64,000 nucleotides of DNA from Aminobacter ciceronei (GCF_014138625.1 NZ_JACJHY010000024.1:52034-116033); one strand, 5' to 3'; numbered from the stretch's first letter, positions 20,540-29,694 are shown. The notes: generated by a model not told the origin, from the sequence alone. A program made the numbers and translations.

Positions 20540-21052
20540 ATGAAGTCTGGGCTTTTCAAAACCGTGGCGAAGATGCTTGTCGCCGCCGCCTGCGTGGTTC
20601 CCATGCAAGCCGGCGCGCAGCAGAGCGGCACGGTCAAGTCCACCCATGGCGCATGGTCGATCATCTGCGACACGCCCGCTGGCGCGACCAACGAACAATG
20701 CGTGATGATGCAGAACGTGATTGCCGAGGACCGTCCCGAGATGGGGCTTTCGGTGGTCATCCTGCGCACCGCCGACAACAAGGCCGAGATCCTGCGCGTG
20801 CTGGCGCCGCTCGGCGTGCTCTTGCCCAACGGCCTCGGCCTCAATGTCGACCAGAAGGACATCGGCCGCGCCTATTTCGTGCGCTGCTTCCAGGATGGCT
20901 GCTATGCCGAGGTGATCCTCGACAAGACGCTGCTCGACACGCTGAAGACAGGAAAGTCGGCGACCTTCATCGTCTTCCAGACGCCCGAAGAAGGCATCGG
21001 CATCCCCGTCGACCTCAACGGCTTCGGCGAAGGCTTCGCCGCGCTGCCATAA
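20540..21052 (+). CDS. Invasion-associated locus B (IalB) family protein
   Basis: A 170-residue exported protein: signal peptide (about 1-28, ending QAGAQ) and an IalB domain with paired cysteines (IICDTP and EQCVMMQ; VRCFQDGCYAEV). The family is named after a Bartonella invasion protein but is common in free-living rhizobia, where the function is unclear. GGAG lies 5 bases before ATG 20540. Divergent from ctaC. Confidence 0.9.
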   Translation: MKSGLFKTVAKMLVAAACVVPMQAGAQQSGTVKSTHGAWSIICDTPAGATNEQCVMMQNVIAEDRPEMGLSVVILRTADNKAEILRVLAPLGVLLPNGLGLNVDQKDIGRAYFVRCFQDGCYAEVILDKTLLDTLKTGKSATFIVFQTPEEGIGIPVDLNGFGEGFAALP

Positions 21053-21140
21053 GCGTTTGACGCCGGAGACATTGTCCGGAGCCTCCGTGTCGCCTACATC
21101 GGGGTGAATACACTCACCTTGGAATATGAGGCGACGCGCC

Positions 21141-22553
21141 ATGACCAGCCTGCTCAGCCAGTTCGACATTTCGGAAGACCGCTTGCGCAAGATCGTCGCC
21201 GAGACGATCGAGGGCGCCGACGACGGCGAGCTCTTCCTCGAATATCGCGAGGGCGAGGCGCTGATGTTCGATAATGGCCGGCTGAAGACGGCGAGCTTCA
21301 ACACCGACCAGGGTTTCGGTCTGCGCGCAGTTGCCGGCGAAGCCACCGGCTATGCCCATTCGAGCGACCTGTCGGAACAGGCCCTTTTGCGCGCCTCCGA
21401 TGCCGTGTCGGCGGTCAAGGGCGGCTATTCCGGCACGCTGGCAGCCGCCCCTGCCCGCACCAACACGCATCTCTATGGCGAAGAGAACCCGATCTCGTCG
21501 CCGTCCTTCGAGGCCAAGGCCAAGCTGCTCCAGGAAATCGACGCCTGGCTGCGCGACAAGGATCCGCGCGTCCGCCAGGTGACCGCCTCGCTCGCCTCGT
21601 CGTGGCAGCATGTCGAGATCCTGCGCGGCGACGGCCAGGTGGTGCGCGACATCCGCCCGCTGGTGCGGATGAACGTGTCCGTCATCGTCGGCGACGGCGA
21701 CCGCCAGGAAAGCGGCTCATATGGTGCCGGCGGCCGCAAGAATTTCGACGAATTCCTGACCGACGAAAGCTGGAAGGGTGCCGCGACCGAGGCCTTGCGC
21801 CAGGCGCTGGTCAATCTCGAAGCCATCCCCGCTCCTGCCGGCACTTTCGACATCGTGCTGTCGTCCGGCTGGCCGGGCGTGATGCTGCATGAAGCGGTCG
21901 GCCACGGACTCGAAGGCGACTTCAACCGCAAGAAGACTTCGGCCTTCGCCGGTCTTCTCGGCCAGCAGGTCGCCGCCAAGGGCGTCACCGTCGTCGACGA
22001 CGGCACCATCGCCGAACGCCGCGGCTCGATCACCGTCGACGACGAAGGCACGCCCAGCGCCCGCAACGTGCTGATCGAGGACGGCAAACTTGTCGGCTAC
22101 ATGCAGGACCGCCAGAACGCCCGGCTGATGGGCATGAAGGCGACCGGCAACGGCCGCCGCGAATCCTACGCGCACCAGCCGATGCCGCGCATGACCAACA
22201 CCTATATGACCTCGGGCGACAAAACGCCGGAAGAGATCATCGCCTCGGTCAAGAACGGCATCTATGCCGTGTCCTTCGGCGGCGGCCAGGTCGACATCAC
22301 CTCGGGCAAGTTCGTGTTCGGCTGCACCGAGGCCTACATGATCGAGGACGGCAAGGTGACCCAGCCGATCAAGGGCGCGATGCTGATCGGCAATGGACCC
22401 GATGCGATGCATCGCGTCACCATGGTCGGCAACGACATGAAGCTCGACAACGGCATCGGCATGTGCGGCAAAGCCGGCCAGGGCGTGCCCGTCGGCGTCG
22501 GCCAGCCGCATCTCAGGATGAACCAGATGACTGTCGGCGGCACACGGGTCTAG
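21141..22553 (+). CDS. tldD: TldD metalloprotease
   Basis: A 470-residue subunit of the TldD/PmbA (TldE) zinc protease, which degrades unfolded peptides and in some bacteria matures peptide products. The zinc motif HEAVGHGLEGD is present (HExxxH variant), along with TNTYMTSGDKTPEEI and the C-terminal GNDMKLDNGIGMCGK. ATG 21141 has GAGG about 8 bases upstream; an in-frame ATG at 21126 lacks a usable site. The partner pmbA is not in this window. Confidence 0.95.
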   Translation: MTSLLSQFDISEDRLRKIVAETIEGADDGELFLEYREGEALMFDNGRLKTASFNTDQGFGLRAVAGEATGYAHSSDLSEQALLRASDAVSAVKGGYSGTLAAAPARTNTHLYGEENPISSPSFEAKAKLLQEIDAWLRDKDPRVRQVTASLASSWQHVEILRGDGQVVRDIRPLVRMNVSVIVGDGDRQESGSYGAGGRKNFDEFLTDESWKGAATEALRQALVNLEAIPAPAGTFDIVLSSGWPGVMLHEAVGHGLEGDFNRKKTSAFAGLLGQQVAAKGVTVVDDGTIAERRGSITVDDEGTPSARNVLIEDGKLVGYMQDRQNARLMGMKATGNGRRESYAHQPMPRMTNTYMTSGDKTPEEIIASVKNGIYAVSFGGGQVDITSGKFVFGCTEAYMIEDGKVTQPIKGAMLIGNGPDAMHRVTMVGNDMKLDNGIGMCGKAGQGVPVGVGQPHLRMNQMTVGGTRV

Positions 22554-22579
22554 GCCGAGCGCCGACAGGACGAATGCCG

Positions 22580-23281
22580 ATGCAACGCCCCACCTCGATC
22601 GTCGTGCTCACCGGCGCCGGAATCTCTGCCGAATCAGGTGTCGACACCTTTCGCGACAAGGACGGCATCTGGTCGAAGATCGACTACCGCGACGTGGCGA
22701 CGCCGGAAGGTTTTGCCCGCAATCCGGAGCTGGTTGACGACTTCTACAACCAGCGCCGCGCGGGTCTTGCCGATGTCGCGCCGAATGCCGCACATGTGGC
22801 ATTGACGCGGCTCGAACGGCAGTTCCGGGGCAAGTTCCTGCTCGTCACCCAGAACATCGATGACCTGCATGAGCGGGCCGGGTCGCAGCGGCTGATCCAC
22901 ATGCATGGCGAACTGACCAAGGCCTTGTGCGCCCATTGCGGCGCAAGGAACCCGTGGCACGGCGACATACTGCGCACGTCACGCTGCCCGTCATGCCAGG
23001 AGGTCGGCCAGTTACGGCCTGATGTGGTCTGGTTCGGCGAGATGCCCTATCTGATGGACGAGATCGACGAGGCGCTGGCAAGTTGCGACCTCTTCGTCTC
23101 CATCGGCACCAGCGGCAACGTCTATCCTGCCGCCGGCTTCGTCGAGCAGGCGCGCCATGCAGGCGCCCGTACGGTCGAACTCAACCTCGAACCGTCGGAA
23201 GGCTACGACCTCTTCGAACAGGCCATAAATGGCCGCGCCACCGAAATCGTACCCGAATTCGTCGAGCATATCCTGGCTTAG
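22580..23281 (+). CDS. cobB: Sirtuin NAD-dependent protein deacylase, CobB-like
   Basis: A 233-residue class III (SIRT5-like) sirtuin. NAD binding is shown by TGAGISAESGVDTFRD (11-26) and TQNIDDLHERAG (90-101); H109 in HMHGEL is catalytic; C117, C120, C136 and C139 bind zinc. Y56 and R59 in FYNQRR form the YxxR pair that marks desuccinylase/demalonylase activity in SIRT5 and CobB (family knowledge). AGGA at 22567-22570 fits ATG 22580 better than ATG 22574. It lies 26 bp after tldD. Confidence 0.93.
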   Translation: MQRPTSIVVLTGAGISAESGVDTFRDKDGIWSKIDYRDVATPEGFARNPELVDDFYNQRRAGLADVAPNAAHVALTRLERQFRGKFLLVTQNIDDLHERAGSQRLIHMHGELTKALCAHCGARNPWHGDILRTSRCPSCQEVGQLRPDVVWFGEMPYLMDEIDEALASCDLFVSIGTSGNVYPAAGFVEQARHAGARTVELNLEPSEGYDLFEQAINGRATEIVPEFVEHILA

Positions 23282-23317
23282 CCGCCGGTCCGCCTGATCG
23301 CGGCCGGGTCGGTTGCC

Positions 23318-24559
23318 TCACCGCCGCTTCTTCGGCTTCTCCAACAGCGCCACCGCCTCGACATGATGCGACCATAGGAACTGGTCAATCGGCACAACGC
23401 TCTTCAGCGCATAGCCGCCGTCGATGAGGATCCTGAGATCTCGCGCCAGCGTCGCCGGATTGCACGATACGGCTGCGACGTAAGGAACATCGGAGCGGGC
23501 GATCTGCTTGGACTGGTCCTCGGCGCCGGCGCGCGGCGGGTCGAAGACGATGCCGTCAAAGGCGTTCAGTTCCTTGAAGGTCAGCGGGCGGCGGTCGAGG
23601 TCACGGCGCTCGACGGTGACGCGCTTCAGGCCGCTGGCAAAGCGGAAGCCGCGGTCGAGTGCGGCCAGCGCCGGCGCCTCACCTTCAACCGCATGAACCT
23701 CCGCCCCCGCGGCAAGCCTGAGCGCGAAGGTGCCGCAGCCCGAAAACAGGTCGGCGACCTTCCTGGCCTTGCGCATATGGCCGGTGACGAGCGACACCAT
23801 CGCGCCCTCCGCCTCGGCCACGGCCTGGACGAAAGCGCCCGGCGGCGGGCTGACCGTCGCCGCGCCAAAGGTCAGCATCGGCTTGACCGGCTCGACGATG
23901 ATCTCGCCGTCGATGGACAGGCGGGCGATCTTCGACTTGATGGCAAAATCGGTCGCGGCACGGCGGATCGCTTCGGTCGGTTTGCCGCAATCGCTGGCGG
24001 CCACGTCGAAGCCCGACTCGGTGGCCGTGACAAGGAAGCGGAACGGCTTCGAGGTATTGGCGATGATGCCGGCAAGGTGCCGCAAGGTGCCGGCCGCTTC
24101 TACGATGGCCGGCACCAGGACAGGGCATTCCTCGATGTCGACCAGGGTATGGGAAAACGCCTTGTTGTAGCCGAGATGGAGCCCGGTCTCGGTGTTCCGG
24201 GCCGTAAACGCCGCACGCCTGCGGCTGTGCTGCGGGCACGCCACCAGCTCGCCGACTGCAACGTCGATGCCCCTGCCCTTCAGCGCATGAGCGACAAGAC
24301 CACGCTTCCACTCGCGATAGGCCTGGTCCTCGAGATGCTGGATCGCGCAGCCGCCACATTCGGTGAAATGGCGGCAGGCCGGATCGATGCGCTGCGGCGA
24401 CGGCTCGAGAACCGAGATCAGCTGGGCGCGATCCTTGTCGCGCGCGGCCGTCACCGTCTCGCCCGGCAGCGCGAACGGGATGAAGATGTGCCCGCCATTG
24501 GCATCGACGACACCGTCGCCATGCGCGCCCAGCCGCGCAATTTCGAAACGTGTCGTCAT
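23318..24559 (-). CDS. Class I SAM-dependent RNA m5U methyltransferase (RlmD/TrmA family)
   Basis: A 413-residue RNA uridine-C5 methyltransferase. An N-terminal TRAM-like domain is followed by an Fe-S cluster set (C62, C68, C71, C145), the SAM loop VADLFSGCGTFAL (about 268-279), FDPPRAG (338-344), the nucleophile C365 in VSCNPATLARD, and the C-terminal HHVEAVALL. Whether the target is 23S rRNA (RlmD type) or tRNA cannot be settled from sequence. It shares 1 bp with tlyA, so the two RNA methyltransferases are probably co-expressed. Confidence 0.93.
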   Translation of the reverse strand: MTTRFEIARLGAHGDGVVDANGGHIFIPFALPGETVTAARDKDRAQLISVLEPSPQRIDPACRHFTECGGCAIQHLEDQAYREWKRGLVAHALKGRGIDVAVGELVACPQHSRRRAAFTARNTETGLHLGYNKAFSHTLVDIEECPVLVPAIVEAAGTLRHLAGIIANTSKPFRFLVTATESGFDVAASDCGKPTEAIRRAATDFAIKSKIARLSIDGEIIVEPVKPMLTFGAATVSPPPGAFVQAVAEAEGAMVSLVTGHMRKARKVADLFSGCGTFALRLAAGAEVHAVEGEAPALAALDRGFRFASGLKRVTVERRDLDRRPLTFKELNAFDGIVFDPPRAGAEDQSKQIARSDVPYVAAVSCNPATLARDLRILIDGGYALKSVVPIDQFLWSHHVEAVALLEKPKKRR

Positions 24560-25419
24560 TACTCTTTCACTCCACCGAGCAGGTATTCACGATTTCCGTC
24601 GCCGCCTTCGAGCGGCGACGGGCAGATGCCGAGCGCACGCCAGCCTGGAACGGCGTCGAGCCAGGAGCGCAGCTCTTCAGCCATGCGCGGGCCGTCCTCG
24701 ACATTCCTGAGCAGGCCGCCCTTGCCGATCGCCTCGCGCCCGGCCTCGAATTGCGGCTTGACCAGGAAGACGCCCCTGGCGCCTCGTGCTGCCAGTTCGA
24801 GTGCATTGGGCAGAGCCAGCCTGAGCGAGATGAAGCTGACATCGGAGACCAGCAGATCGGGTGTCCGGCCGCCGAGATCATCCGACGTCAGATTGCGGGC
24901 GTTGAGGCCCTCCAGGCAGGTGACGCGCGGATCCGACTTCAGCCTCCCGTCCATCTGGCCATGGCCGACATCGATCGCCACGACATGTGCCGCGCCGCGC
25001 TCGAGCAGGACCTGGGTGAAGCCGCCGGTCGACGCGCCGATGTCCAGCGCCGTGGCTCCAGCCGGATCGAAGCTGAAATGGTCGAGCCCGGCGATCAGCT
25101 TGAGTGCGGCGCGCGAGACATAGGCCTGCGCCGGGTCGTCGACGGCGATTTCGGCGCTCGCCGGCACCATCTGTCCGGGCTTCTTCGCCGGTTGGCCGGC
25201 GACGGACACGGCCCCGCGCGCCACCGCGTCGCGGGCCCGCGAACGGCTGGCGAAGAAACCGCGGCTGACGAGCAATTCGTCGAGCCTCAGGCTGTTCCCG
25301 GAGCGCTGCGCGTCCGATTGGACGCGTAGCGCTCCAGCTTCTTTTGTTTGCGCATCGTGCTTGCCGAAGATCGACTTCGATTTTCGGGCCGATGCGCGGG
25401 CTTGCCCAGAGTTGTCCAT
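24559..25419 (-). CDS. tlyA: TlyA family 2'-O-methyltransferase with a repeat-encoded N-terminal extension
   Basis: A 286-residue protein with an S4 RNA-binding domain (LRLDELLVSRGFFASRSRARD, from about residue 46) and a FtsJ-like SAM methyltransferase domain (TALDIGASTGGFTQVLLERG; KPQFEAGRE). TlyA methylates 16S and 23S rRNA riboses; older annotations call it hemolysin. Homologues start just before the S4 domain, whereas here about 45 extra residues come from a dispersed palindromic repeat (25300-25397) read in frame. No ATG or GTG lies between the repeat and the S4 domain. ATG 25419 has a weak ribosome-binding site; a TTG at 25428 is an alternative. Confidence 0.88.
   Translation of the reverse strand: MDNSGQARASARKSKSIFGKHDAQTKEAGALRVQSDAQRSGNSLRLDELLVSRGFFASRSRARDAVARGAVSVAGQPAKKPGQMVPASAEIAVDDPAQAYVSRAALKLIAGLDHFSFDPAGATALDIGASTGGFTQVLLERGAAHVVAIDVGHGQMDGRLKSDPRVTCLEGLNARNLTSDDLGGRTPDLLVSDVSFISLRLALPNALELAARGARGVFLVKPQFEAGREAIGKGGLLRNVEDGPRMAEELRSWLDAVPGWRALGICPSPLEGGDGNREYLLGGVKE
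25300..25397. repeat. Rhizobial composite palindromic repeat inside tlyA
   Basis: Two adjacent hairpins. The first is GGAGCGCTGCGCGTCC (25300-25315) with its near-complement (25320-25335, one mismatch) around GATT. The second runs 25350-25397, bounded by GCGCATC and GATGCGC, with an inner CCGAAGATCGA/TCGATTTTCGG pair. The layout matches, as I remember it, a repeat found many times between genes in Mesorhizobium and related genomes. Here it lies inside the tlyA coding frame. Confidence 0.8.
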
Positions 25420-25470
25420 GGCTTTCAATGGCGAATGCGCGCCTGCAAGGCAAGCGCCCGCGCGATAATG

Positions 25471-27384
25471 TCAGGCGCGGACGGCCTGGGCCGACTTGCC
25501 AAGGGCTGCGAAGACGGCGCGCACGATGCCGGCGGAATCGAGCCCGGCGTCGACATGCATCTTGTCGGGGCTGGCATGGTCGACGAAGCTGTCCGGCATG
25601 GTCAGTGGCCGCACCTTGAGGCCGTTGTCGAGCAGGCCGTTGCGGGCGAGGAAGTCGAGCACCTGGCTGGTGAAACCGCCGACAGAACCTTCCTCGACCA
25701 TGACGAGCACTTCGTGCGAGCGCGCCAGGCGACGGATCAGGTCCTCGTCCAGCGGCTTGGCGAAACGGGCGTCGGCGACCGTCGTCGACAGGCCGGCAGC
25801 ACCAAGTTCCTCGGCGGCGAGCAGGCAGTCCTTGAGGCGAGTGCCGAATGACAGCAGCGCCACCTTGGTGCCCTCGCGCACGATCCGGCCCTTGCCGATC
25901 TCCAGCGCCTGGCCACGCTCGGGCATGTCGACACCGACGCCGTTGCCGCGGGGATAGCGGAAGGAGATCGGACCGTCGTCATATTCGACGGCGGTGCGCA
26001 CCATATGACGCAGTTCCGCCTCGTCGGCCGCCGCCATGACGACGAAACCGGGCAGCGAGGCAAGATAGGCAGTGTCGAAGGCGCCGCAATGGGTGGCGCC
26101 GTCCGCGCCGACGAAGCCGGCGCGGTCGATGGGAAAACGCACCGGCAGGTTCTGGATGGCGACGTCGTGCACGACCTGGTCATAGGCGCGCTGCAGGAAG
26201 GTCGAGTAGATCGCGACGAACGGCTTGTAGCCTTCGGTCGCGAGGCCCGCGGCAAAGGTCACCGCATGCTGTTCTGCAATGCCGACGTCGAAGCTGCGCG
26301 ACGGAAACGCTTCGCCGAACAGATCGAGGCCGGTGCCCGACGGCATGGCGGCGGTGACGGCAACGATCTTGTCGTCGTCGCGCGCTTCTTGCATCAGGCT
26401 TTCGGCGAACACCTTGGTGTAGGCAGGCGCGTTGGCAGGCGCCTTGGCCTGGGCGCCGGTGATGACGTCGAACTTGTTGACGCCGTGATATTTGTCGGCA
26501 GCCGCTTCGGCCGGGGCATAACCCTTGCCCTTCTGGGTCACGACATGGATCAGCACCGGGCCGGTGCCGTTGTCGCGCACGTTCTTCAGCACCGGCACGA
26601 GATGCTCGAGATTGTGGCCGTCGATCGGGCCGATATGGAAGAAGCCCATCTCCTCGAACAGCGTCCCGCCGGTGACGAAACCGCGCGCATGCTCGACGGC
26701 GCGGGTGATGGCGCGGTCGACGCGGCGGCCGAGATAGGAGGTCAGCTTCTTGCCGAGCTCGCGCACGCCGGCATAGGTGCGGCCCGAGGCAAGGCGCGCC
26801 AGATAGGCGCTCATCGCACCGGCCGGCGGAGCGATCGACATGTCGTTGTCATTGAGGATGACGATCAGGCGGGCATCGAGCGCACCGGCATTGTTCATCG
26901 CCTCATAGGCCATGCCGGCCGACATGGCGCCGTCTCCGATGACGGCGATGACATTGTTCTTGCCGCCGTCGAGGTCGCGTGCCACCGCCATGCCGAGGCC
27001 GGCGGAAATGGAGGTCGAGGAGTGCGCGGCGCCAAACGGGTCGTACTCGCTTTCCGAGCGCTTGGTGAAACCGGAGAGCCCGCCTTCCTGGCGCAGCGTG
27101 CGCATGCGGTCGCGGCGGCCGGTCAGGATCTTGTGCGGATAGGCCTGGTGGCCGACATCCCAGATGATGCGGTCGTCGGGCGTGTCGAAGACATAATGCA
27201 GCGCCACCGTCAGTTCGACGACGCCAAGGCCGGCGCCGAGATGCCCGCCGGTCTGCGACACCACGTCGATAAGCTCGGCGCGCAGTTCGCTTGCCAACTG
27301 CGGCAGCTGGGCCTCGTCGAGCGTGCGCAGGTCGGAGGGCACGCGGACCTTGTCCAGCAGGGGCGTTTCAGGTTTCGCGTTCAT
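25471..27384 (-). CDS. dxs: 1-deoxy-D-xylulose-5-phosphate synthase
   Basis: A 637-residue thiamine-diphosphate enzyme, the first step of the MEP isoprenoid pathway (pyruvate plus glyceraldehyde 3-phosphate). The ThDP/Mg motif is [16 protein letters not shown], with [11 protein letters not shown] near the N-terminus, [11 protein letters not shown] mid-protein and the pyrimidine-domain [22 protein letters not shown] 27384 is preceded in frame by TTG, which is ignored. It lies 51 bp upstream of tlyA, a frequent alphaproteobacterial pairing. Confidence 0.98.
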   Translation of the reverse strand: MNAKPETPLLDKVRVPSDLRTLDEAQLPQLASELRAELIDVVSQTGGHLGAGLGVVELTVALHYVFDTPDDRIIWDVGHQAYPHKILTGRRDRMRTLRQEGGLSGFTKRSESEYDPFGAAHSSTSISAGLGMAVARDLDGGKNNVIAVIGDGAMSAGMAYEAMNNAGALDARLIVILNDNDMSIAPPAGAMSAYLARLASGRTYAGVRELGKKLTSYLGRRVDRAITRAVEHARGFVTGGTLFEEMGFFHIGPIDGHNLEHLVPVLKNVRDNGTGPVLIHVVTQKGKGYAPAEAAADKYHGVNKFDVITGAQAKAPANAPAYTKVFAESLMQEARDDDKIVAVTAAMPSGTGLDLFGEAFPSRSFDVGIAEQHAVTFAAGLATEGYKPFVAIYSTFLQRAYDQVVHDVAIQNLPVRFPIDRAGFVGADGATHCGAFDTAYLASLPGFVVMAAADEAELRHMVRTAVEYDDGPISFRYPRGNGVGVDMPERGQALEIGKGRIVREGTKVALLSFGTRLKDCLLAAEELGAAGLSTTVADARFAKPLDEDLIRRLARSHEVLVMVEEGSVGGFTSQVLDFLARNGLLDNGLKVRPLTMPDSFVDHASPDKMHVDAGLDSAGIVRAVFAALGKSAQAVRA

Positions 27385-27481
27385 CAATCCGCACTAACTC
27401 GGTTAACCACCCGGCAGATACGACCGCATGCTTGGAAAGTAAATGCGTGGCGGTGACGCGGGCCGGCCTCACGCCTGCCCG

Positions 27482-28402
27482 TCAGCTCTCGGGCAACGGA
27501 ATAAACTCTTCTTCGTCACCGGGAACGATATCGAAGCGGCCGGTCTTCCATTCGTTCTTCGCCTCTTCGATGCGCTCCTTCGACGACGAGACGAAATTCC
27601 ACCAGATGTAGCGCTTGGTGCCGAGCGAGGCGCCGCCGAACAGCATGAAATGCGCACCCGTCTCCGAACCCACGACGATCTCGTCGCCGGGCCTGAACAC
27701 CAGAAGCCGCTCGATCGGGAAACGATCGCCAAGGATGTCGATCTCGCCGCCCAGCGTGTAGATGGCACGCTCCTCGGCGTCGGCCGGAATCTTGATCCTT
27801 GCACCGGGCGCCAGCCTGATGTCGGCATAGAGCGTGTCGGAGGCCTGGCGTACCGGCGACGTCAGGCCCTTGAACGCGCCGATCACCAGCCGCCCGCTGA
27901 CCCCGTCGGCCTCGAAGGTCGGCAGCTCGGCCGCAGCCGTGTTCTCGAACAGCGGCGCGACCTCTTCCTTGCCGTCGGGCAGCGCCAGCCACGTCTGCAG
28001 CCCGGACACCGACATCGGCGCGCCGCGCAGCTCTTCGGGCGTGCGCTCGGAATGGACGATGCCGCGGCCCGCCGTCATCAGGTTTACGTCGCCGGGCGCA
28101 ATGACCATCTCGGTGCCGAGCGAATCCCGGTGGCGGATCTTGCCGTCGAACAGATAGGTGACGGTCGCAAGCCCGATATGGGGGTGTGGACGCACATCCA
28201 GCGCATGCCCTGCCCTGAGGATTGCCGGGCCCATGCGGTCGAAGAAGATGAACGGCCCGACCAGGCGACGCTTTGCCGTCGGCAGTGCCCGGCGCACCTG
28301 GAAGCCGTCGATGTCCTTGGCGTTGGGAATGACCATCAGTTCGAGCTGGTCGCAAGAAAAGGCATCGCCTGGCGTCGGGTCTTCGGCAGGAAAGAAGCTC
28401 AT
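27482..28402 (-). CDS. Pirin family bicupin protein
   Basis: A 306-residue protein with two cupin barrels. The metal site in the first is visible as RPHPHIGLATVTYLFDG, a later histidine in KIRHRDSLG, and GRGIVHSERTPEE. Bacterial pirins include quercetin 2,3-dioxygenases and redox or metabolic modulators, so the substrate is open. It is part of a group (pirin, DUF2277, MAPEG, HxlR) lying between dxs and xseB. Confidence 0.92.
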   Translation of the reverse strand: MSFFPAEDPTPGDAFSCDQLELMVIPNAKDIDGFQVRRALPTAKRRLVGPFIFFDRMGPAILRAGHALDVRPHPHIGLATVTYLFDGKIRHRDSLGTEMVIAPGDVNLMTAGRGIVHSERTPEELRGAPMSVSGLQTWLALPDGKEEVAPLFENTAAAELPTFEADGVSGRLVIGAFKGLTSPVRQASDTLYADIRLAPGARIKIPADAEERAIYTLGGEIDILGDRFPIERLLVFRPGDEIVVGSETGAHFMLFGGASLGTKRYIWWNFVSSSKERIEEAKNEWKTGRFDIVPGDEEEFIPLPES

Positions 28403-28450
28403 GGTCGCCTCCTAGAGTGATTGCAGCACGGCGGTCACAAGAGCTGGCAC

Positions 28451-28711
28451 TCAGGCAAATCGCAGCGCCGAACGGGCCTTGGCGGCCTCTTCGTCGCGGT
28501 TGCGCGGATGCTGGTGCGTTTCCATCGCATGCAGCATCTCGTGCGCTGCCTCGGCGATGGTGTCGACGGCGCGGTTGAAGGCCTCTTCGTTCTTCTTCGA
28601 AGGTTTGCTCGTTCCGCTCAGCTTGCGCACGAACTGCAAGGCTGCGTCACGGATCTCGTCATGCGTCGCCGGCGGGTCGAAATTGAACAATGTCTTGATG
28701 TTGCGGCACAT
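28451..28711 (-). CDS. DUF2277 family protein
   Basis: An 86-residue cytosolic protein. The start MCRNIKTLFNFDPPAT is the signature of DUF2277, a small family of unknown function, and fixes the start at 28711 although the frame is open upstream. The C-terminal half is helical and charged. It lies 48 bp upstream of the pirin gene on the same strand. Confidence 0.9.
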   Translation of the reverse strand: MCRNIKTLFNFDPPATHDEIRDAALQFVRKLSGTSKPSKKNEEAFNRAVDTIAEAAHEMLHAMETHQHPRNRDEEAAKARSALRFA

Positions 28712-28837
28712 CGCCTGCTCCCGGGTTTTCACCAACGGTATGGGTTGTCCATAACTGGGCGCAACGTGCCGCGAGGTCAAGCCGTTCGGTCGGCCGCGAC
28801 CGCCGTCAGCGAAGGGGCATCCTCCGAACGAGGGGCG

Positions 28838-29209
28838 TCATCCCAGGATGAGCGCCGCGGCGCCGACGAGCAGCGCGCCATAGGTGCCAACCATGCCGGG
28901 CGCGCTCAACGGCGTCCGCGCGGTCAATATGCCTGCAAGGTGGAGGCTACGGCCGATGATCAGCAGTCCGGCGATCGTCCACAGCATCGCCGCCGGCGCC
29001 TGGCGGTATTCGGCAAGGGCGAGCAGGATCAGGGCGAGCGGCACATATTCGATGAAATTGCCCTGGGCGCGGATGCGCCGCATCAGGACGACATCCTCGC
29101 TGTGGCCGAGCTTAACGCCGACTGTCTTGCGGCGCAGGCTGACCCGGATGCTGAGAACGACAAGAGCCACGGCGGCGAGTGCTGAAGTCATCGACGTTAT
29201 CGGCAACAT
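28838..29209 (-). CDS. MAPEG family membrane protein
   Basis: A 123-residue integral membrane protein of the MAPEG family (membrane-associated proteins in eicosanoid and glutathione metabolism), with about four helices. RRIRAQGNFIEYVPLALILLA is the family signature. Bacterial members are often glutathione transferase- or peroxidase-like; activity here is unproven. GGGGAGGAC precedes ATG 29209. It is divergent from an HxlR regulator with a palindromic operator between them. Confidence 0.9.
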   Translation of the reverse strand: MLPITSMTSALAAVALVVLSIRVSLRRKTVGVKLGHSEDVVLMRRIRAQGNFIEYVPLALILLALAEYRQAPAAMLWTIAGLLIIGRSLHLAGILTARTPLSAPGMVGTYGALLVGAAALILG

Positions 29210-29253
29210 GACAGGTCCTCCCCGACGAGCATTACCGCAGCTAATCACTTCTT

Positions 29254-29270
29254 ACTTGCATTTTGCAAGT
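29254..29270. promoter_or_regulatory. Likely HxlR operator in the MAPEG-hxlR intergenic region
   Basis: ACTTGCA-TTT-TGCAAGT is a perfect 7-bp inverted repeat in the 81-bp gap between the divergent genes, 20 bp before the HxlR start. Its size and its ACTT/AAGT ends fit known binding sites of HxlR-type repressors such as YodB. Regulation of both genes is inferred. Confidence 0.65.
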
Positions 29271-29290
29271 TAAAAATCCAAAGTGCCGCC

Positions 29291-29683
29291 ATGACCCAGT
29301 TTCGCTCCGGCTGCCCCATCGCGTCAGCGCTCGACATCATCGGCGACAAGTGGTCGCTGGTGATCGTCAGGGCGATGGTGATGGGGGCGACCAGCTATTC
29401 GGACCTGTTGTCCACGCCGGAGAAAATCTCGACCAACATCCTGGCCGAAAGGCTGCGCCGGCTGGAAGATGCCGGTCTCATCAGGCAATCCTTACCGCGC
29501 CAGGGCTCCATCCGGGGCGCCTATGCATTGACTGCCAGAGGGGCTGCACTCATTCCCGTGGTGCAGGAACTGGCCCGCTGGGGCGAAAGCCAGCTGCCGG
29601 ACCGCTGGACACCGCCGGATCGCTTCTACGCGGCCCGGCCCGGCGATTTCGACGTCCGCGACGGCGATGCCGCCGCGGACTGA
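29291..29683 (+). CDS. HxlR family transcriptional regulator
   Basis: A 130-residue winged-helix regulator. FRSGCPIASALDIIGDKWSLVIV is the family N-terminus; C8 sits where thiol-sensing members (YodB, HypR type) carry their redox-active cysteine. The recognition helix is in STNILAERLRRLEDAGLI, followed by the wing GAYALTARG. It is divergent from the MAPEG gene, which together with the operator at 29254-29270 suggests an electrophile- or quinone-responsive switch (inference). Confidence 0.92.
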   Translation: MTQFRSGCPIASALDIIGDKWSLVIVRAMVMGATSYSDLLSTPEKISTNILAERLRRLEDAGLIRQSLPRQGSIRGAYALTARGAALIPVVQELARWGESQLPDRWTPPDRFYAARPGDFDVRDGDAAAD

Positions 29684-29694
29684 ACTGGACGGCT

